Positions 7,766 to 17,202 of a stretch of 42,764 nt of DNA are shown here, piece by piece. Below the pieces are notes generated by a model. That model was given only the letters and a program-made list of their open reading frames with translations, was not told where the DNA came from and did not search any database. This DNA comes from JANPLG01 sp964609085 (GTDB taxonomy: Bacteria; Armatimonadota; SYMT01), in the NCBI GenBank assembly GCA_964609085.1, contig CAZSRZ010000039.1, positions 1 through 42,764 on the forward strand, read 5' to 3'. How positions within the stretch are numbered: position 1 is the first letter of the stretch; each line of letters begins with the position of its first letter. A program made the translations under genes and the position numbers.

Positions 7766-9306
7766 CGGACACCGAGGCCATGCTCACTCGCATCGCCGAA
7801 CTGGCGGTGGAGGTGACGGAAGCAGAGTCCGCTTCCATCTATGTCTTTGATCCGTCGAAGTCCCACCTGGTGCTGCAGGCGGTCCACGAGGCCCCGCACG
7901 GCCTGGTCGGGCGCCTCTCCATCAAGATCGGCGAAGGGATCACCGGATGGGTGGCCCGCGAGGTGCATCCCGTCGCTATCGAGCGGGACGCGTGGAAAGA
8001 CCCCCGCTTCATGATCCTGCCGGAGATGCAGGACCAGCGGACGGAGAGCTTTCTCTCCGTGCCGATGACGGTCCAGCGGGAGATCATCGGCGTTCTCAAC
8101 GTCAAGACGGATCAACCGCACCACTACCCGCCGCGGACGATTCGCTTCCTCCAGTCCGTGGCGAACCAGGCCGCGGCGGCAGTGCAAGGGATGCGCCTCC
8201 AGGAAGGGGTGAAGCTGCAAGCCACCCAGCTCTCCGCGATCTCCGAAGTCAGCAAGACGATCACCTCGAATCTCTACCTCACGGAGATCCTGCAACTCAT
8301 CGTCGCCATGGCGGCGCGGACGTTCAACTTCAAGATCTGCTCCATCATGCTCCTGGACGAGGAGCGCCAGGAGCTCGTCATCAAGGCGACGCAGAGCAAG
8401 AGCCGCGACTACGTCAACAAACCCAACCTGCGCGTCGGCGAGAGCATTGCCGGCCGAGCGATGCAGGAAGGACGGATCATGTCCGTTCCCGACGTGCGGC
8501 AGGCCCCCGAGTACCGGTTTCCCGACATCGCGGAGAAGGAAGGCCTCTGCGCGATGATCTGCATTCCCCTGATCACGCGGCAGCGCAGCATCGGTGTGCT
8601 GAACTGCTACACCGACCGACCCAAGCTCTTCAGCACGGAAGAGGTGGAGAGCCTGCGTACCGTGGCAAACCAGGCCGCCATCGCGATCGACAATGCGAAG
8701 CTCATGGTCCGGTCCGCGATCATTCAGGAGATGCACCACAGGGTCAAGAACAGCTTGCAGACCGTCGCCAGCCTGCTTCGCCTGCAGATGCACCGCAAGG
8801 ACGAAGGCACGATGGAAGAGATGCTGCGGGAGTCGATCAACCGCATCATCAGCATCGCCGCCGTCCACGATCTGCTCTCGAAGGAAGAACTGGACGTCGT
8901 GAACCTGCGGCAGGTGGCGGATACCATCCTGGCACTTACGGGGCGGAGCCTGTTCCGGCCCGGTCAGGACGTCCGACTCCTCGTCACCGGCGACGACGTC
9001 TCCCTGCCCGCCAGCAAGGCGAGTTCCGTCGCCCTGGTGCTGAACGAACTGGTCCAGAACGCCGAAGAGCATGGGCTGCGGGGTCGGGACGCAGGCTACA
9101 TAGAGGTGCGGGTTCGTCGAGATCAAGATGAGGTGACGCTGGAGGTTGTCAACGACGGCCATCCAGTGCCGCCGGACTTCGACCCCCGCGAGTCGGACAG
9201 CCTCGGGTTGCAGATCGTCGCCACACTGACCCAGAACGACCTGGGCGGTCGTTTCGACCTCTACTCCGACGATCTCACCCGCGCCGTCGTCACCTTCCCG
9301 CTCTAG
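7651..9306 (+). CDS. GAF-GAF-HisKA_2 sensor histidine kinase (PdtaS-like)
   Basis: The 551-residue cytoplasmic kinase has a short coiled-coil start (about residues 8-30), two GAF sensor domains (about 35-180 and 200-345), a HisKA_2 dimerisation domain and an HATPase domain. The phospho-acceptor lies in EMHHRVKNSLQTVASLL (about residue 362), the HisKA_2 signature. The ATP-binding N box is VLNELVQNAEEHG (about 466), and the G box is around DSLGLQIV. There is no membrane segment, so it should sense a soluble ligand or redox state. HisKA_2 kinases commonly pair with ANTAR regulators such as the one at 1391. Translation starts eight bases inside the preceding frame. A truncated copy of its start lies at 3797. 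Confidence 0.93.
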   Translation: MPEASAESRELQELRAQLDEKTEEVELLHEVTARIAAASDTEAMLTRIAELAVEVTEAESASIYVFDPSKSHLVLQAVHEAPHGLVGRLSIKIGEGITGWVAREVHPVAIERDAWKDPRFMILPEMQDQRTESFLSVPMTVQREIIGVLNVKTDQPHHYPPRTIRFLQSVANQAAAAVQGMRLQEGVKLQATQLSAISEVSKTITSNLYLTEILQLIVAMAARTFNFKICSIMLLDEERQELVIKATQSKSRDYVNKPNLRVGESIAGRAMQEGRIMSVPDVRQAPEYRFPDIAEKEGLCAMICIPLITRQRSIGVLNCYTDRPKLFSTEEVESLRTVANQAAIAIDNAKLMVRSAIIQEMHHRVKNSLQTVASLLRLQMHRKDEGTMEEMLRESINRIISIAAVHDLLSKEELDVVNLRQVADTILALTGRSLFRPGQDVRLLVTGDDVSLPASKASSVALVLNELVQNAEEHGLRGRDAGYIEVRVRRDQDEVTLEVVNDGHPVPPDFDPRESDSLGLQIVATLTQNDLGGRFDLYSDDLTRAVVTFPL

Positions 9307-9347
9307 TCATCCACCCAGGGGAGGCCACGGGGAGTGAGCGTCGGCGA

Positions 9348-9353
9348 TAGAAT
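9348..9353 (+). promoter_or_regulatory. Possible -10 element for a leaderless RNase D transcript
   Basis: TAGAAT lies seven bases before the ATG at 9361, the spacing expected if transcription began at or near the start codon. No good Shine-Dalgarno sequence precedes that ATG, which fits leaderless translation. No -35 is evident. An alternative is an SD-led GTG start at 9334, preceded by GAGG. Confidence 0.35.
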
Positions 9354-9360
9354 CAGCCCG

Positions 9361-10545
9361 ATGCCAGATTTTCAGTACGTCAGATCTCCGCAGGAGATGG
9401 CGGGGCTGCTCGATGCCCTCGCCGCGACTCCCCGCGTCGGGATCGACACCGAATTCATCGGTGAGACCTCCTACGAGCCCATCCTCTGCCTCCTGCAGAT
9501 TGCGGCCGGCGAGGAGATCTGGCTTGTCGACCCGATTGCGGAGATCGACCTCGTCCCGCTGTGGACCCTCCTGACGGAGCCCGGCAAAGAGATCATTGCC
9601 CTGGCGGCCCGTGAGGAGTTGCGCTTCTGTCGTCGGTTCGCCGGCCGCATTCCCGAGCGTCTGTTTGACCCGCAGATCGCCGCTGGGCTGGTGGGGTACG
9701 GCTACCCACTCAGCCACACGAACCTCGTGCGAAATGTCCTCGGGCACCGCGTCAACGGGCGAGAGACGTTCACAGACTGGCGACGGCGCCCGTTGTCGGC
9801 CGCCCAGTTGGAGTACGCGGCGGACGACGTGCGCCACCTGGAGGCTTTGCGCACCAGGCTTGGCGCCCGGGCCGAGGAACAGCAGCGCACGGACTGGATC
9901 GAAGCTGAGTGCCTCCGGATGGCCGAGAAAGTGGACACGGAAGACAACGAGGAGCGCTGGCGACGGGTCTCCGGCGGGAGCGGACTGTCCCGGCGCGAGC
10001 AGGCCGTAGTGCGCTCCGTGTGGCGCTGGCGGGATCGCGCGGCCCGTGCGGTCAACCAACCGCCCCGCCGCATGATGCGCGACGAACTGTTGCTGGAAGT
10101 CGCGCGGCGTCGCCCGACCTCCAGCGAGGACCTGCTCGCCCTGCGAGGGTTCGATCGCAACGACCTGCGCCGCGCCGCCCCGGAGATCATCCGCGCGGTC
10201 GAAGAGGCCCTCGCGCTCCCTGATTCCGAGCTTCCCCGGACGCTTCGTCGCGAGGATCCCGCGCAACTGGGCGTGCTCACCCAACTGATCTCCATGGCGT
10301 CCAACGGCATTGCCGCAGAAGCGGGGGTCGATCCGGCCCTGCTCGCCACCAACGCCGACCTGCAGGACGTCGTTCGCTGGTTCCTAGCTGGCTCGTCCCC
10401 GGACGACTTGCCATTCGTGCTGCAGGGCTGGCGGGGAGAGCTCATCTCCGAGCCGCTACTTTCCTTGCTGGATGGGCGGCAGTCCCTGCGTGTTGTCGAT
10501 CCTCGACGACGCAACCCCCTCAACTTCGAACGCCACCAGCCCTGA
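9361..10545 (+). CDS. rnd: RNase D family 3'-5' exonuclease with HRDC domain
   Basis: The 394-residue protein has a DEDDy exonuclease domain (about residues 1-175) followed by an HRDC domain (about 215-285, LSRREQAVVRSVWRWRD onward) and a C-terminal helical extension. Motif I is GIDTEFIGE and motif III is EYAADDVRHL with the Tyr and Asp. At motif II the usual His-Ala..Asp reads LAAREELRFC, so Glu replaces the expected Asp. RNase D trims tRNA and other RNA 3' ends in the cytoplasm. The start at 9361 matches the family's start. A GTG at 9334 would add nine residues. Activity is likely but the motif II change deserves attention. Confidence 0.88.
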   Translation: MPDFQYVRSPQEMAGLLDALAATPRVGIDTEFIGETSYEPILCLLQIAAGEEIWLVDPIAEIDLVPLWTLLTEPGKEIIALAAREELRFCRRFAGRIPERLFDPQIAAGLVGYGYPLSHTNLVRNVLGHRVNGRETFTDWRRRPLSAAQLEYAADDVRHLEALRTRLGARAEEQQRTDWIEAECLRMAEKVDTEDNEERWRRVSGGSGLSRREQAVVRSVWRWRDRAARAVNQPPRRMMRDELLLEVARRRPTSSEDLLALRGFDRNDLRRAAPEIIRAVEEALALPDSELPRTLRREDPAQLGVLTQLISMASNGIAAEAGVDPALLATNADLQDVVRWFLAGSSPDDLPFVLQGWRGELISEPLLSLLDGRQSLRVVDPRRRNPLNFERHQP

Positions 10546-10598
10546 CAAGCGATCGAGCGGGGATTCCCGATGGCCTGCGAGTGCGACGACCTGGGTGC

Positions 10599-10615
10599 GC
10601 GGGCCTCCGGCCCGC
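10599..10615. terminator. GC-rich hairpin between convergent genes
   Basis: GCGGGCC, a three-base loop, then GGCCCGC form a perfect seven-pair hairpin between the convergent RNase D and PQQ-propeller genes. There is no T-run on either side, so termination is plausible from position and stem strength only. The rest of the 200-base spacer shows nothing else. Confidence 0.4.
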
Positions 10616-10745
10616 ATCGCGATCACGAACCCGGCCCCGACCCATAGACCCATCCGGGTACGTAGTCGAAGAATCCCGAGTGCCTCGTGACTCCAGCTTG
10701 AAATAGCCTCCGACCGACCAACCAGACGATCCCTTCCGGGGTGGG

Positions 10746-12059
10746 TCACTCCGCCAGACAGTAGAGGTGCGTCCTGGTACGAAGCACGATCTCATTCCCG
10801 ACAAAGGCGGGGCACGCCATCGCTCCCTCCTCCAACCGGTTCTCGCCGACGATTTCCAGACGGTCGCCGGGGCGGATCACGCTGGACTGGCCGTTTTCGC
10901 CGAAGCAGTAGAGCAGCCCGTTCGCCAGCACCGGAGAGGCCGTGTAGGTTCCGGGGAGCCGGTCTTTCCAAACCTCCTCTCCCGAACGGGCGTTCAGGCA
11001 GGTCAGGATACCGGCCCCACTGAGCATGTAGATCCGATCGCCCACCAGCACCGGCGACGGGTTCAGGGGGACATTGCGCACGGCCTTCCAGGCCACGTGC
11101 GTGCTGGTCACATCGCCGGAGCCGCCCAGCCGGACCGCCCACAATTCGGCCCGGTGGTAGCCCGTGTTGATCAAGGCGAAGCCATGACCGGCGATCGGAC
11201 GCGAGGCGTTGGAGAAGCCGCGATACCCGACCTTCCAAAGCTCTTTGCCGGTCAACGGGTCGTAGCCGTAACTCGCCTTCGCGCCGGAGCTGATCAGCAA
11301 CGGCCGGCCCTCCCACTGGGTGATCAGCGGAGTGCTGAAAGCCTTCTGCTGTTCCGGTCGGGGCGTGGAGTCCGCTGGATCTCCCAGGCTCCAGTCCGCG
11401 CTTCGGGGTGCCTTCCACGCCGTGCGGCCGGTGCGTTTGTCCAGCGCGATCAGGAACTGGCTGTCGGTACCGTCCATCGTGAGGATCAGGAGGTGACGGA
11501 ACAACACCGGCGATGACCCCGGACCCACGGAGTGGCGGCACAGGATGTCCCGGCGCTGCCATAGCGTCCGAAAGCTGCGAGTGTCCAGGCAGGCTGTACC
11601 ATACGTCCCGAAGTGGAGGAACACCCGACCTTCCTCAATCACGGGCGAGGGTGAGGCATAGGTGTTGCCTTCCTTGCCCAGACCGAGGGGCTCCGGTTCC
11701 CGGTTGGTGAAGACGACGCGATCCATCACCACCTTCCCGGAATCCTGATCTACACAGAGGGCCGACATCTGACGCCCGTCCTCGCTCGCCGTCGTCAACC
11801 AGATCTGCCGGTTCCAGACCACCGGAGAAGACCAGGACCGCCCGGGCAGGCTGATCTTCCAACGGAGATTCCGTTGCTCGCTCCATGTGCGCGGCGGCTG
11901 TCCGGCGGCTGCACGCCCATCCCCGCTAGGGCCCCGGAAGTCGGGCCAATTCGTCGGCATCGGCGCAGACCCTGCCTCCGGCGTCAGCAAGGGGAGCAGC
12001 ATCATCAGGCAGAAAAGCCATCGCAGCGCTCGGGCCCCCACAGGATGAGGTGCTTTCAT
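10746..12059 (-). CDS. Exported PQQ-like beta-propeller protein (BamB-like)
   Basis: The 437-residue protein has a signal peptide (hydrophobic core LFCLMMLLPLLTPEAGSA) and the start WPDFRGPSGDGRA, typical of PQQ-propeller proteins abundant in planctomycete-like genomes. Several blade repeats of the type GKELWKVGY, SGEEVWKD and GLLYCFGENG are visible. Family members are periplasmic or outer-membrane associated; some bind PQQ and oxidise substrates, others are scaffolds. No pyrroloquinoline ligand set can be confirmed here. The ATG overlaps the stop of the upstream glycosyltransferase gene by ATGA, so it is the last gene of a coupled minus-strand set with the S9 peptidase and glycosyltransferase. 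Confidence 0.88.
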   Translation of the reverse strand: MKAPHPVGARALRWLFCLMMLLPLLTPEAGSAPMPTNWPDFRGPSGDGRAAAGQPPRTWSEQRNLRWKISLPGRSWSSPVVWNRQIWLTTASEDGRQMSALCVDQDSGKVVMDRVVFTNREPEPLGLGKEGNTYASPSPVIEEGRVFLHFGTYGTACLDTRSFRTLWQRRDILCRHSVGPGSSPVLFRHLLILTMDGTDSQFLIALDKRTGRTAWKAPRSADWSLGDPADSTPRPEQQKAFSTPLITQWEGRPLLISSGAKASYGYDPLTGKELWKVGYRGFSNASRPIAGHGFALINTGYHRAELWAVRLGGSGDVTSTHVAWKAVRNVPLNPSPVLVGDRIYMLSGAGILTCLNARSGEEVWKDRLPGTYTASPVLANGLLYCFGENGQSSVIRPGDRLEIVGENRLEEGAMACPAFVGNEIVLRTRTHLYCLAE

Positions 12060-14044
12060 GGGACCGAACCTCGCTGATCGGGTGTAGTGGACGGGCGGCG
12101 ACGGGCGGCAAGTGCGCCGCGTACGGCCTCGACCAGCCGCTCGCCGGCCGGGTCAGCCGGGAAGTCCCGACATCGTCGCTCGGCGACGGCATGGGCCTCG
12201 GCTGCCTTCCCCTGGGCAGCCAGCGACATTGCGAGGATGTCAAGGCCCTCCGGCTGGTCCGGCGCCACCTCAACCAGTTCGCGCGCCGCTCGTTCCGCAT
12301 CGGCCGGTCGCCGCATCTCCGTCGCCATCCGCGCCAGATTCCCCAACTCACGGCCGCGGACGTAGCGATTGGCGGGGTAGCGCCCGCGCAGCAGCGAAGT
12401 CAGGCGGGTTTGCGCGGCCAGCGCGTCGGCCTCCCGTCCGGCGCGCACGTAGGCTGCCGGGAGTTGCTTCATCGCCTGAAGTCCCTCCGGGCGCATTCGC
12501 AGCGCCGTTTCGAAGGTCTCGACGGCCCCGCGGATCTGACTCGACTTTCGCTCCTGGCGCCAGAGGATCAGCAAGGCATCACCCCGGTTGATCTGCTCCT
12601 GCCATCGCTCAATCGAATCCAGCCGGGCATTGGCGATGCCCGCTACCGGCCAGGGGATGTTGACAAAGGCCGCGGCCACGACCAGCAGCGCGAGATCCTT
12701 CGGACGGAATGAGGTCGCCAGGCGATGCAGCGCGATTCCCGCGAAGGGGATCAGCATGTAACAACCGGCGAGCCGATCGCGAGAGACGGGGAACACCAGG
12801 GCGGCCGCAAGCAGGCCGGTCAACGCGACCAGGGCGGACAGGAGGCCCACGAACCTCCGGCGCCCGCGCGACGACGAACCGGTCATGCACAGCCAGAGGC
12901 CGAGGATCGCCGGCGGCAGAAGGAGTCCGGTGCCGGGGAACCAGCGCTGCACGGGAGAAAGCTCGCGGAGGGTACGTAGATTGTTGGTTACCCCGGACTC
13001 CTGGGCGTTGAAGACGGCCACCAGCTTCCCGCCCAGCCGCCCCACCAGCCCAACCGGGTTACGCGCGGCATGCGACAGGGTCTGCGAGCGCCAGTAGCGG
13101 TCCACCGCCCCATAGTCGCCTGCGGCGGCGAGACCCTCCATCTGCGGACGCTCGATGAAGAGATCCCAGGCGATGCCGGGCGTGAAATCGTGAAGGCCCT
13201 TGCCGTCGTCGTTGTTGCCGAGATACAGGTTGAGCCAGCCGTGCGTGGAGTAGATCACGGGAGCTCCCCCCACCGTGAAGTTCCGGACCGCCTGCGGCAG
13301 CAGGACAAGGGCAGCGGTGGCGGCCATCCCTGCGACAGAGAGGATCGCTCTGCGCCGTTCGCCAGGGTGATTGCCGCAGAGAAGGGGGAGTGCCACGCCC
13401 AGGGCAACAGCGGTGAAGGCCACGGCCGGGCGGACCAACAACCCCAATCCGAGCAGCAGGCCGACGAGCACGGCGTGGCGCGCCAGGCTGCGATGGCGGG
13501 ACGCCGCACGCACCCAGCCGGCCAGCGCCAGCAGCAGCCACGCCTGAAGGTGGATGCCAAAGCTTTCCTTGTTCAGTGTGCCGGCGAAGAAGATGCCCGG
13601 GGAGTAGAGCGCCAGCAAGCCTGCGCCGATCAGCGCCGGCGTCCGGGAGCAGATCCGCCGGAACACCAGGTAAGTGATGGCGACGGTGACGGCGTCCATC
13701 ATCGCCAGCAGCAGGTGGATAATCGTCAGCGACTTTCCCGTCGCCAGTTGCAGCATCGCCAGCACGTAGGCGAACAACTGGGGTCGGAAGTAGGGTCCGA
13801 GCCCCTCGCCGAGCCAATTGCCGTCGGCCAACTTCAGGGCCAGATCCCAATGCTCGAATTCGTCCGCGGTCGGCGCCTGGAAAACCGGGGCTGGAGTAAT
13901 CGCACTGAGGTGTGCGGATCGCACCAGAAACGCGAGCAGGCCGATCAGTCCGGCCTGGACCAGGGCGCTCGCGCGCACCCGGTCCAGCAGCGGCGAACTC
14001 GGACGGGCCACGCTAGCCGGTCCACGTCCCGGCAACCGCGTCAA
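12056..14044 (-). CDS. GT-C (ArnT/PMT-like) membrane glycosyltransferase with TPR tail
   Basis: The protein of about 662 residues has around ten membrane helices. An early luminal acidic motif, TADEFEHWDLALKLADG, resembles the catalytic Asp/Glu loop of dolichyl-/undecaprenyl-phosphate-mannose type GT-C enzymes. The last 130 or so residues form tetratricopeptide-like helices (AVETFETALRMRPEGLQAM and AARELVEVAPDQPEG). Such enzymes move a lipid-linked sugar to protein or lipid on the outer face of the inner membrane. The TTG at 14044 overlaps the upstream stop (TTGA) with GGGAGG just before it. Starts at 14035 (TTG) and 14011 (GTG) are also possible. A much longer upstream frame runs through the S9 peptidase gene and is not credible. 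Confidence 0.8.
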   Translation of the reverse strand: MTRLPGRGPASVARPSSPLLDRVRASALVQAGLIGLLAFLVRSAHLSAITPAPVFQAPTADEFEHWDLALKLADGNWLGEGLGPYFRPQLFAYVLAMLQLATGKSLTIIHLLLAMMDAVTVAITYLVFRRICSRTPALIGAGLLALYSPGIFFAGTLNKESFGIHLQAWLLLALAGWVRAASRHRSLARHAVLVGLLLGLGLLVRPAVAFTAVALGVALPLLCGNHPGERRRAILSVAGMAATAALVLLPQAVRNFTVGGAPVIYSTHGWLNLYLGNNDDGKGLHDFTPGIAWDLFIERPQMEGLAAAGDYGAVDRYWRSQTLSHAARNPVGLVGRLGGKLVAVFNAQESGVTNNLRTLRELSPVQRWFPGTGLLLPPAILGLWLCMTGSSSRGRRRFVGLLSALVALTGLLAAALVFPVSRDRLAGCYMLIPFAGIALHRLATSFRPKDLALLVVAAAFVNIPWPVAGIANARLDSIERWQEQINRGDALLILWRQERKSSQIRGAVETFETALRMRPEGLQAMKQLPAAYVRAGREADALAAQTRLTSLLRGRYPANRYVRGRELGNLARMATEMRRPADAERAARELVEVAPDQPEGLDILAMSLAAQGKAAEAHAVAERRCRDFPADPAGERLVEAVRGALAARRRPSTTPDQRGSVP

Positions 14045-17025
14045 CCACCTCCCGCGCCCTCGGTCGCCTCCCCGGGCGCGGCACCGCCACGCGGTGGTGA
14101 GCCGAAGAGCTTGTTGATGTCGCGCGTGCCGCGCTCCGCGTAAGCAACGCCCTTCTGCATCCACTCGGCTGCCGCCGTTCCCAGGAGGTGATGGTCCAGG
14201 AACTCGTTCAGGTGCACCGTCCAATGACGCATCGCCGCCTGGTCGGTCAGCCCATGTCCCTGCTCGTTGTAGTTGAACAGGTAGGCTTCCCTATCCAGCC
14301 GACGCATCGCCGTGTACAGCTCTATCCCCTGATACCAGGGCACGGCTCCGTCGTTATCGTTGTGCAGGATCAAGAGCGGTGTGTGGATGCGATCGGCTCG
14401 GAAGATCGGCGAGTTTTCGATGAACTTGCTCTGGGCTTCCCACGGAGGTGCACCGATGCGGCTCTGCGTTCGCTCATACTGGAAGGCGCGCGACATCCCC
14501 GTCTGCCAGCGAATGCCGCCGTAGGCGCTGACCATGTTCGCCACCGGCGCCCCCGCGATCGCGGCTCGGAACCGGTCGGTCCGAGCCACCAGGTAGGCCG
14601 TTTGATACCCGCCCCAACTGTGGCCGGTGATGCCGACCCGCTCGGGATCGATGCCGCCCCGAGCAACCGCAGCGTCAATCGCCGGAAGCACGCAGTTGTA
14701 AGCGCTCTCGCCCGGATGCCCGATCTTGTAGGCGATGTCGGGCAGCAGCACGGCGTAGCCGTTGCTGACGAACCGGATCAGGTTCGGTCCGGTTCCCACG
14801 CCGGGTGTCAGGTAGCTGTGAAGGTTCTGGGAAAGCCGCTCATAGATGTTGATCAGCAGGGGGGCCTTCCGGTTGGGGTCGGCGTCCTCCGGTCGGATCA
14901 GGACGGCCCTCAGATTCCGCCCATCCTTGCTCCGGAAGGGCACAAGCTCCGCCCGTCCCCAGACGAAGCGGCTCTGCTGGGGGTTGGCGTCGCTGATCCG
15001 GCGCGGGTTACGGAAGTCCGGACCGCTCACCCAGTAATCGGGCGACATATCCACGCGCTGCTGCGTGTAGAGAAAGCGTTCCGCGGACCGTGCGCGAGTT
15101 GGCGCGCCGAACCGGCGCGGGGCCATGAGCACCATCTCCAAGGCTGGAGCGCTTGTGGCCTCGGCCGGCCGGAGCCGGAAGAACCCGCTGTCACCCGTCT
15201 CCTCCGCCACGGCGGAGAGCAAGAGGGGCTTCGACAACGGCACGGTCTCTTCCTCAGGGTCGAGACGTTGATAGCGCAGCACTGTTCTGTGCTTCCGGCC
15301 GAAGCCGGCGGTCAGGCAGCGAGCCCGACCCTCGGCGAGCGGTACTTCCCAGATGTCGTACCGGTCGTAGAGGAGGACCGAACGATCGTCCGCCGTCCAG
15401 CCGGCGATGCCGTAGGGCGGCGGGGCCGATGGCTGGTCCCAGAGTTCGTTCAGGAAGCGGCTCGGCAATCGCGAGGTGAGATCTCGATCTTTCCGATCCG
15501 CTGCCGTCATCGCCCGCCACGAGGATTTGGCGCGGTCGAAGTAGAGCAGATGCCTGCCCGAGGGTGAGAGCGATACACTCCCGCTGAACTTCTGCAGGAT
15601 GCGCTGGCGCTGGCCATCGGCGATCCGCACGAGGTACAGATCTGCGTAACTCGTGTCCCATGTGATGAGCGGCCGGTACGGGCGATCGTCCGATCCGAGG
15701 GCGTAGTCGCCACGCACAGGTGGGCTCACCGTCGGCACGTCTTCTCCCGCCAGAGGCACCAGGCGGCCGTCAGCCAGGTTGATGGCCGCCGTGAACGCCC
15801 GCCGATCCAGAGGGCCGCGCACCTTCTGCATCGGCTGCACCAGTGGGTCGCGGAAGTGCCAGATGTCCACCTTCAGCGGATCGGGCGAACCGGGGGCGCG
15901 GGCGGGGGTGCCCGGAGGGGTGAGGCTCAAGTAGATCCGGGAACCGTCCTGGGAGAATCTTGGGGAGCTTGCCTCGCTCAGCCGGCTGCCGCCGGGCAGG
16001 GCGGGAAGTGGCGTCGAGAGCACTCTCCGCGCCTGGGGTTGATCGTCGTGCCAGATCCAGGGCGTCACCTCGGTCCGAGGCTCGGTCTCACCCGCGGCTG
16101 CCGCATTGGAGAGGAACAACAGTCGGTGACCGTCGCGGCTCCAGGACGCCGAGGAGCAGCGCCCCGGCCCGGGCAGCACGTTCACACGCTGGCCGTCTGC
16201 GGCGCGCCAGACGGTCAGCCCGCCCTGTGCGCCGAAACCGGTGATCGCCAGCAGCCGGCCGTCTCTCGTCCATTCCACAGACTGCGCCTTCCCGAGCGGA
16301 ATTCCGGGCCCCGTCGTGATGGGGCGCACGAGGAAGTCTCGACTCGTGGGCGCGAGAGGGGTGGCGGATGCCGGCGAGACCCCAGCGCCCCCCGGGGCTC
16401 CCCCTCCGGGTCGCCCGGGGAAGGGACGCCCGCCACCCGGTCGTGTCCCGCCTGGTGCACCGCCACCGCCGCCCGGGGTGGGGGCCCCGCCGGTCCCAAC
16501 GGCTGGCGCAGGGGCTGGCGGCGGTTCCAATTCGTAGGCCAGATGGCTGCCGGCGGTCTCCGGCATGCGGAAAGCGCGGACACCCGGCACGCGCTCTATC
16601 TGCCCCGAGCCGAGGCTCAGGATCACCATCTCGGTGCGCGGCATCTGCTCCGGCGGTCGCTTCTCCTGAACGGCCTGCGCCACTTCAGTCGCGGCCGGAG
16701 GTACGAGGGCGACGACGCTCTTTCCATCTGGGGAAAGATCCCAGGTGCGGGCTCTCGGCACGCGGATCTCTCGCTCGGTGTCCACCTCGCGGGCCACCAG
16801 TTCGGGGTCACCCTCGCGAGGCGAGAGGGTGTAGCAGACCCAGGAACCGTCCGGTGTGATCTGCGCCCCGGCGGCCGATTTCCAGAGCGCGAAGTCGCGG
16901 TAGCCGAGAGCTGTCTTCCGGACGGCAGGGGCCGCTGCGGGGAAGGCCACTATGCCCGCGAAGAGGAGCAGGCTCCCCAGAAGCGCAGGGTGGCGTCGGA
17001 TGATCGGGGGATTCGGGTTGGGCAT
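14041..17025 (-). CDS. Exported S9 family serine peptidase (prolyl oligopeptidase type)
   Basis: The product is 994 residues with a signal peptide (LLGSLLLFAGIVAFPAAAPA), a long beta-propeller region and a C-terminal alpha/beta-hydrolase domain. The catalytic triad is visible: Ser in GITGHSWGGYQ (about residue 800), Asp in HNDNDGAVPW (about 888) and His in NEQGHGLTDQ (about 922). S9 enzymes cleave short peptides, often dipeptidyl or acylaminoacyl substrates. A Gly/Pro-rich low-complexity insert lies at about residues 165-230, between propeller blades. The ATG at 17025 puts the signal peptide in normal position; a GTG at 17079 would add 18 residues. Its stop overlaps the glycosyltransferase start. 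Confidence 0.92.
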   Translation of the reverse strand: MPNPNPPIIRRHPALLGSLLLFAGIVAFPAAAPAVRKTALGYRDFALWKSAAGAQITPDGSWVCYTLSPREGDPELVAREVDTEREIRVPRARTWDLSPDGKSVVALVPPAATEVAQAVQEKRPPEQMPRTEMVILSLGSGQIERVPGVRAFRMPETAGSHLAYELEPPPAPAPAVGTGGAPTPGGGGGAPGGTRPGGGRPFPGRPGGGAPGGAGVSPASATPLAPTSRDFLVRPITTGPGIPLGKAQSVEWTRDGRLLAITGFGAQGGLTVWRAADGQRVNVLPGPGRCSSASWSRDGHRLLFLSNAAAAGETEPRTEVTPWIWHDDQPQARRVLSTPLPALPGGSRLSEASSPRFSQDGSRIYLSLTPPGTPARAPGSPDPLKVDIWHFRDPLVQPMQKVRGPLDRRAFTAAINLADGRLVPLAGEDVPTVSPPVRGDYALGSDDRPYRPLITWDTSYADLYLVRIADGQRQRILQKFSGSVSLSPSGRHLLYFDRAKSSWRAMTAADRKDRDLTSRLPSRFLNELWDQPSAPPPYGIAGWTADDRSVLLYDRYDIWEVPLAEGRARCLTAGFGRKHRTVLRYQRLDPEEETVPLSKPLLLSAVAEETGDSGFFRLRPAEATSAPALEMVLMAPRRFGAPTRARSAERFLYTQQRVDMSPDYWVSGPDFRNPRRISDANPQQSRFVWGRAELVPFRSKDGRNLRAVLIRPEDADPNRKAPLLINIYERLSQNLHSYLTPGVGTGPNLIRFVSNGYAVLLPDIAYKIGHPGESAYNCVLPAIDAAVARGGIDPERVGITGHSWGGYQTAYLVARTDRFRAAIAGAPVANMVSAYGGIRWQTGMSRAFQYERTQSRIGAPPWEAQSKFIENSPIFRADRIHTPLLILHNDNDGAVPWYQGIELYTAMRRLDREAYLFNYNEQGHGLTDQAAMRHWTVHLNEFLDHHLLGTAAAEWMQKGVAYAERGTRDINKLFGSPPRGGAAPGEATEGAGGG

Positions 17026-17202
17026 GGCGGCGTGAGGCTGGGAGAGGTCGCGCGGGCCGAAGCAGGCACCCGCGATCACTGGTTGCGATCGCTGCCGATC
17101 TTCCCAGACTGCCTTTCAATACGCCCGCGAGACTGCCGGACCCTTCCCAGCAGCACCGATGAGCGTCGGCGGCCTCACGTCCCACGGCCAAACGGTGCGA
17201 AG

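Noticed and set aside
7615..9162. Long minus-strand open frame of 515 codons
   Set aside because: It is the complement of the sensor kinase gene and has a His/Arg/Leu-rich product typical of antisense frames.
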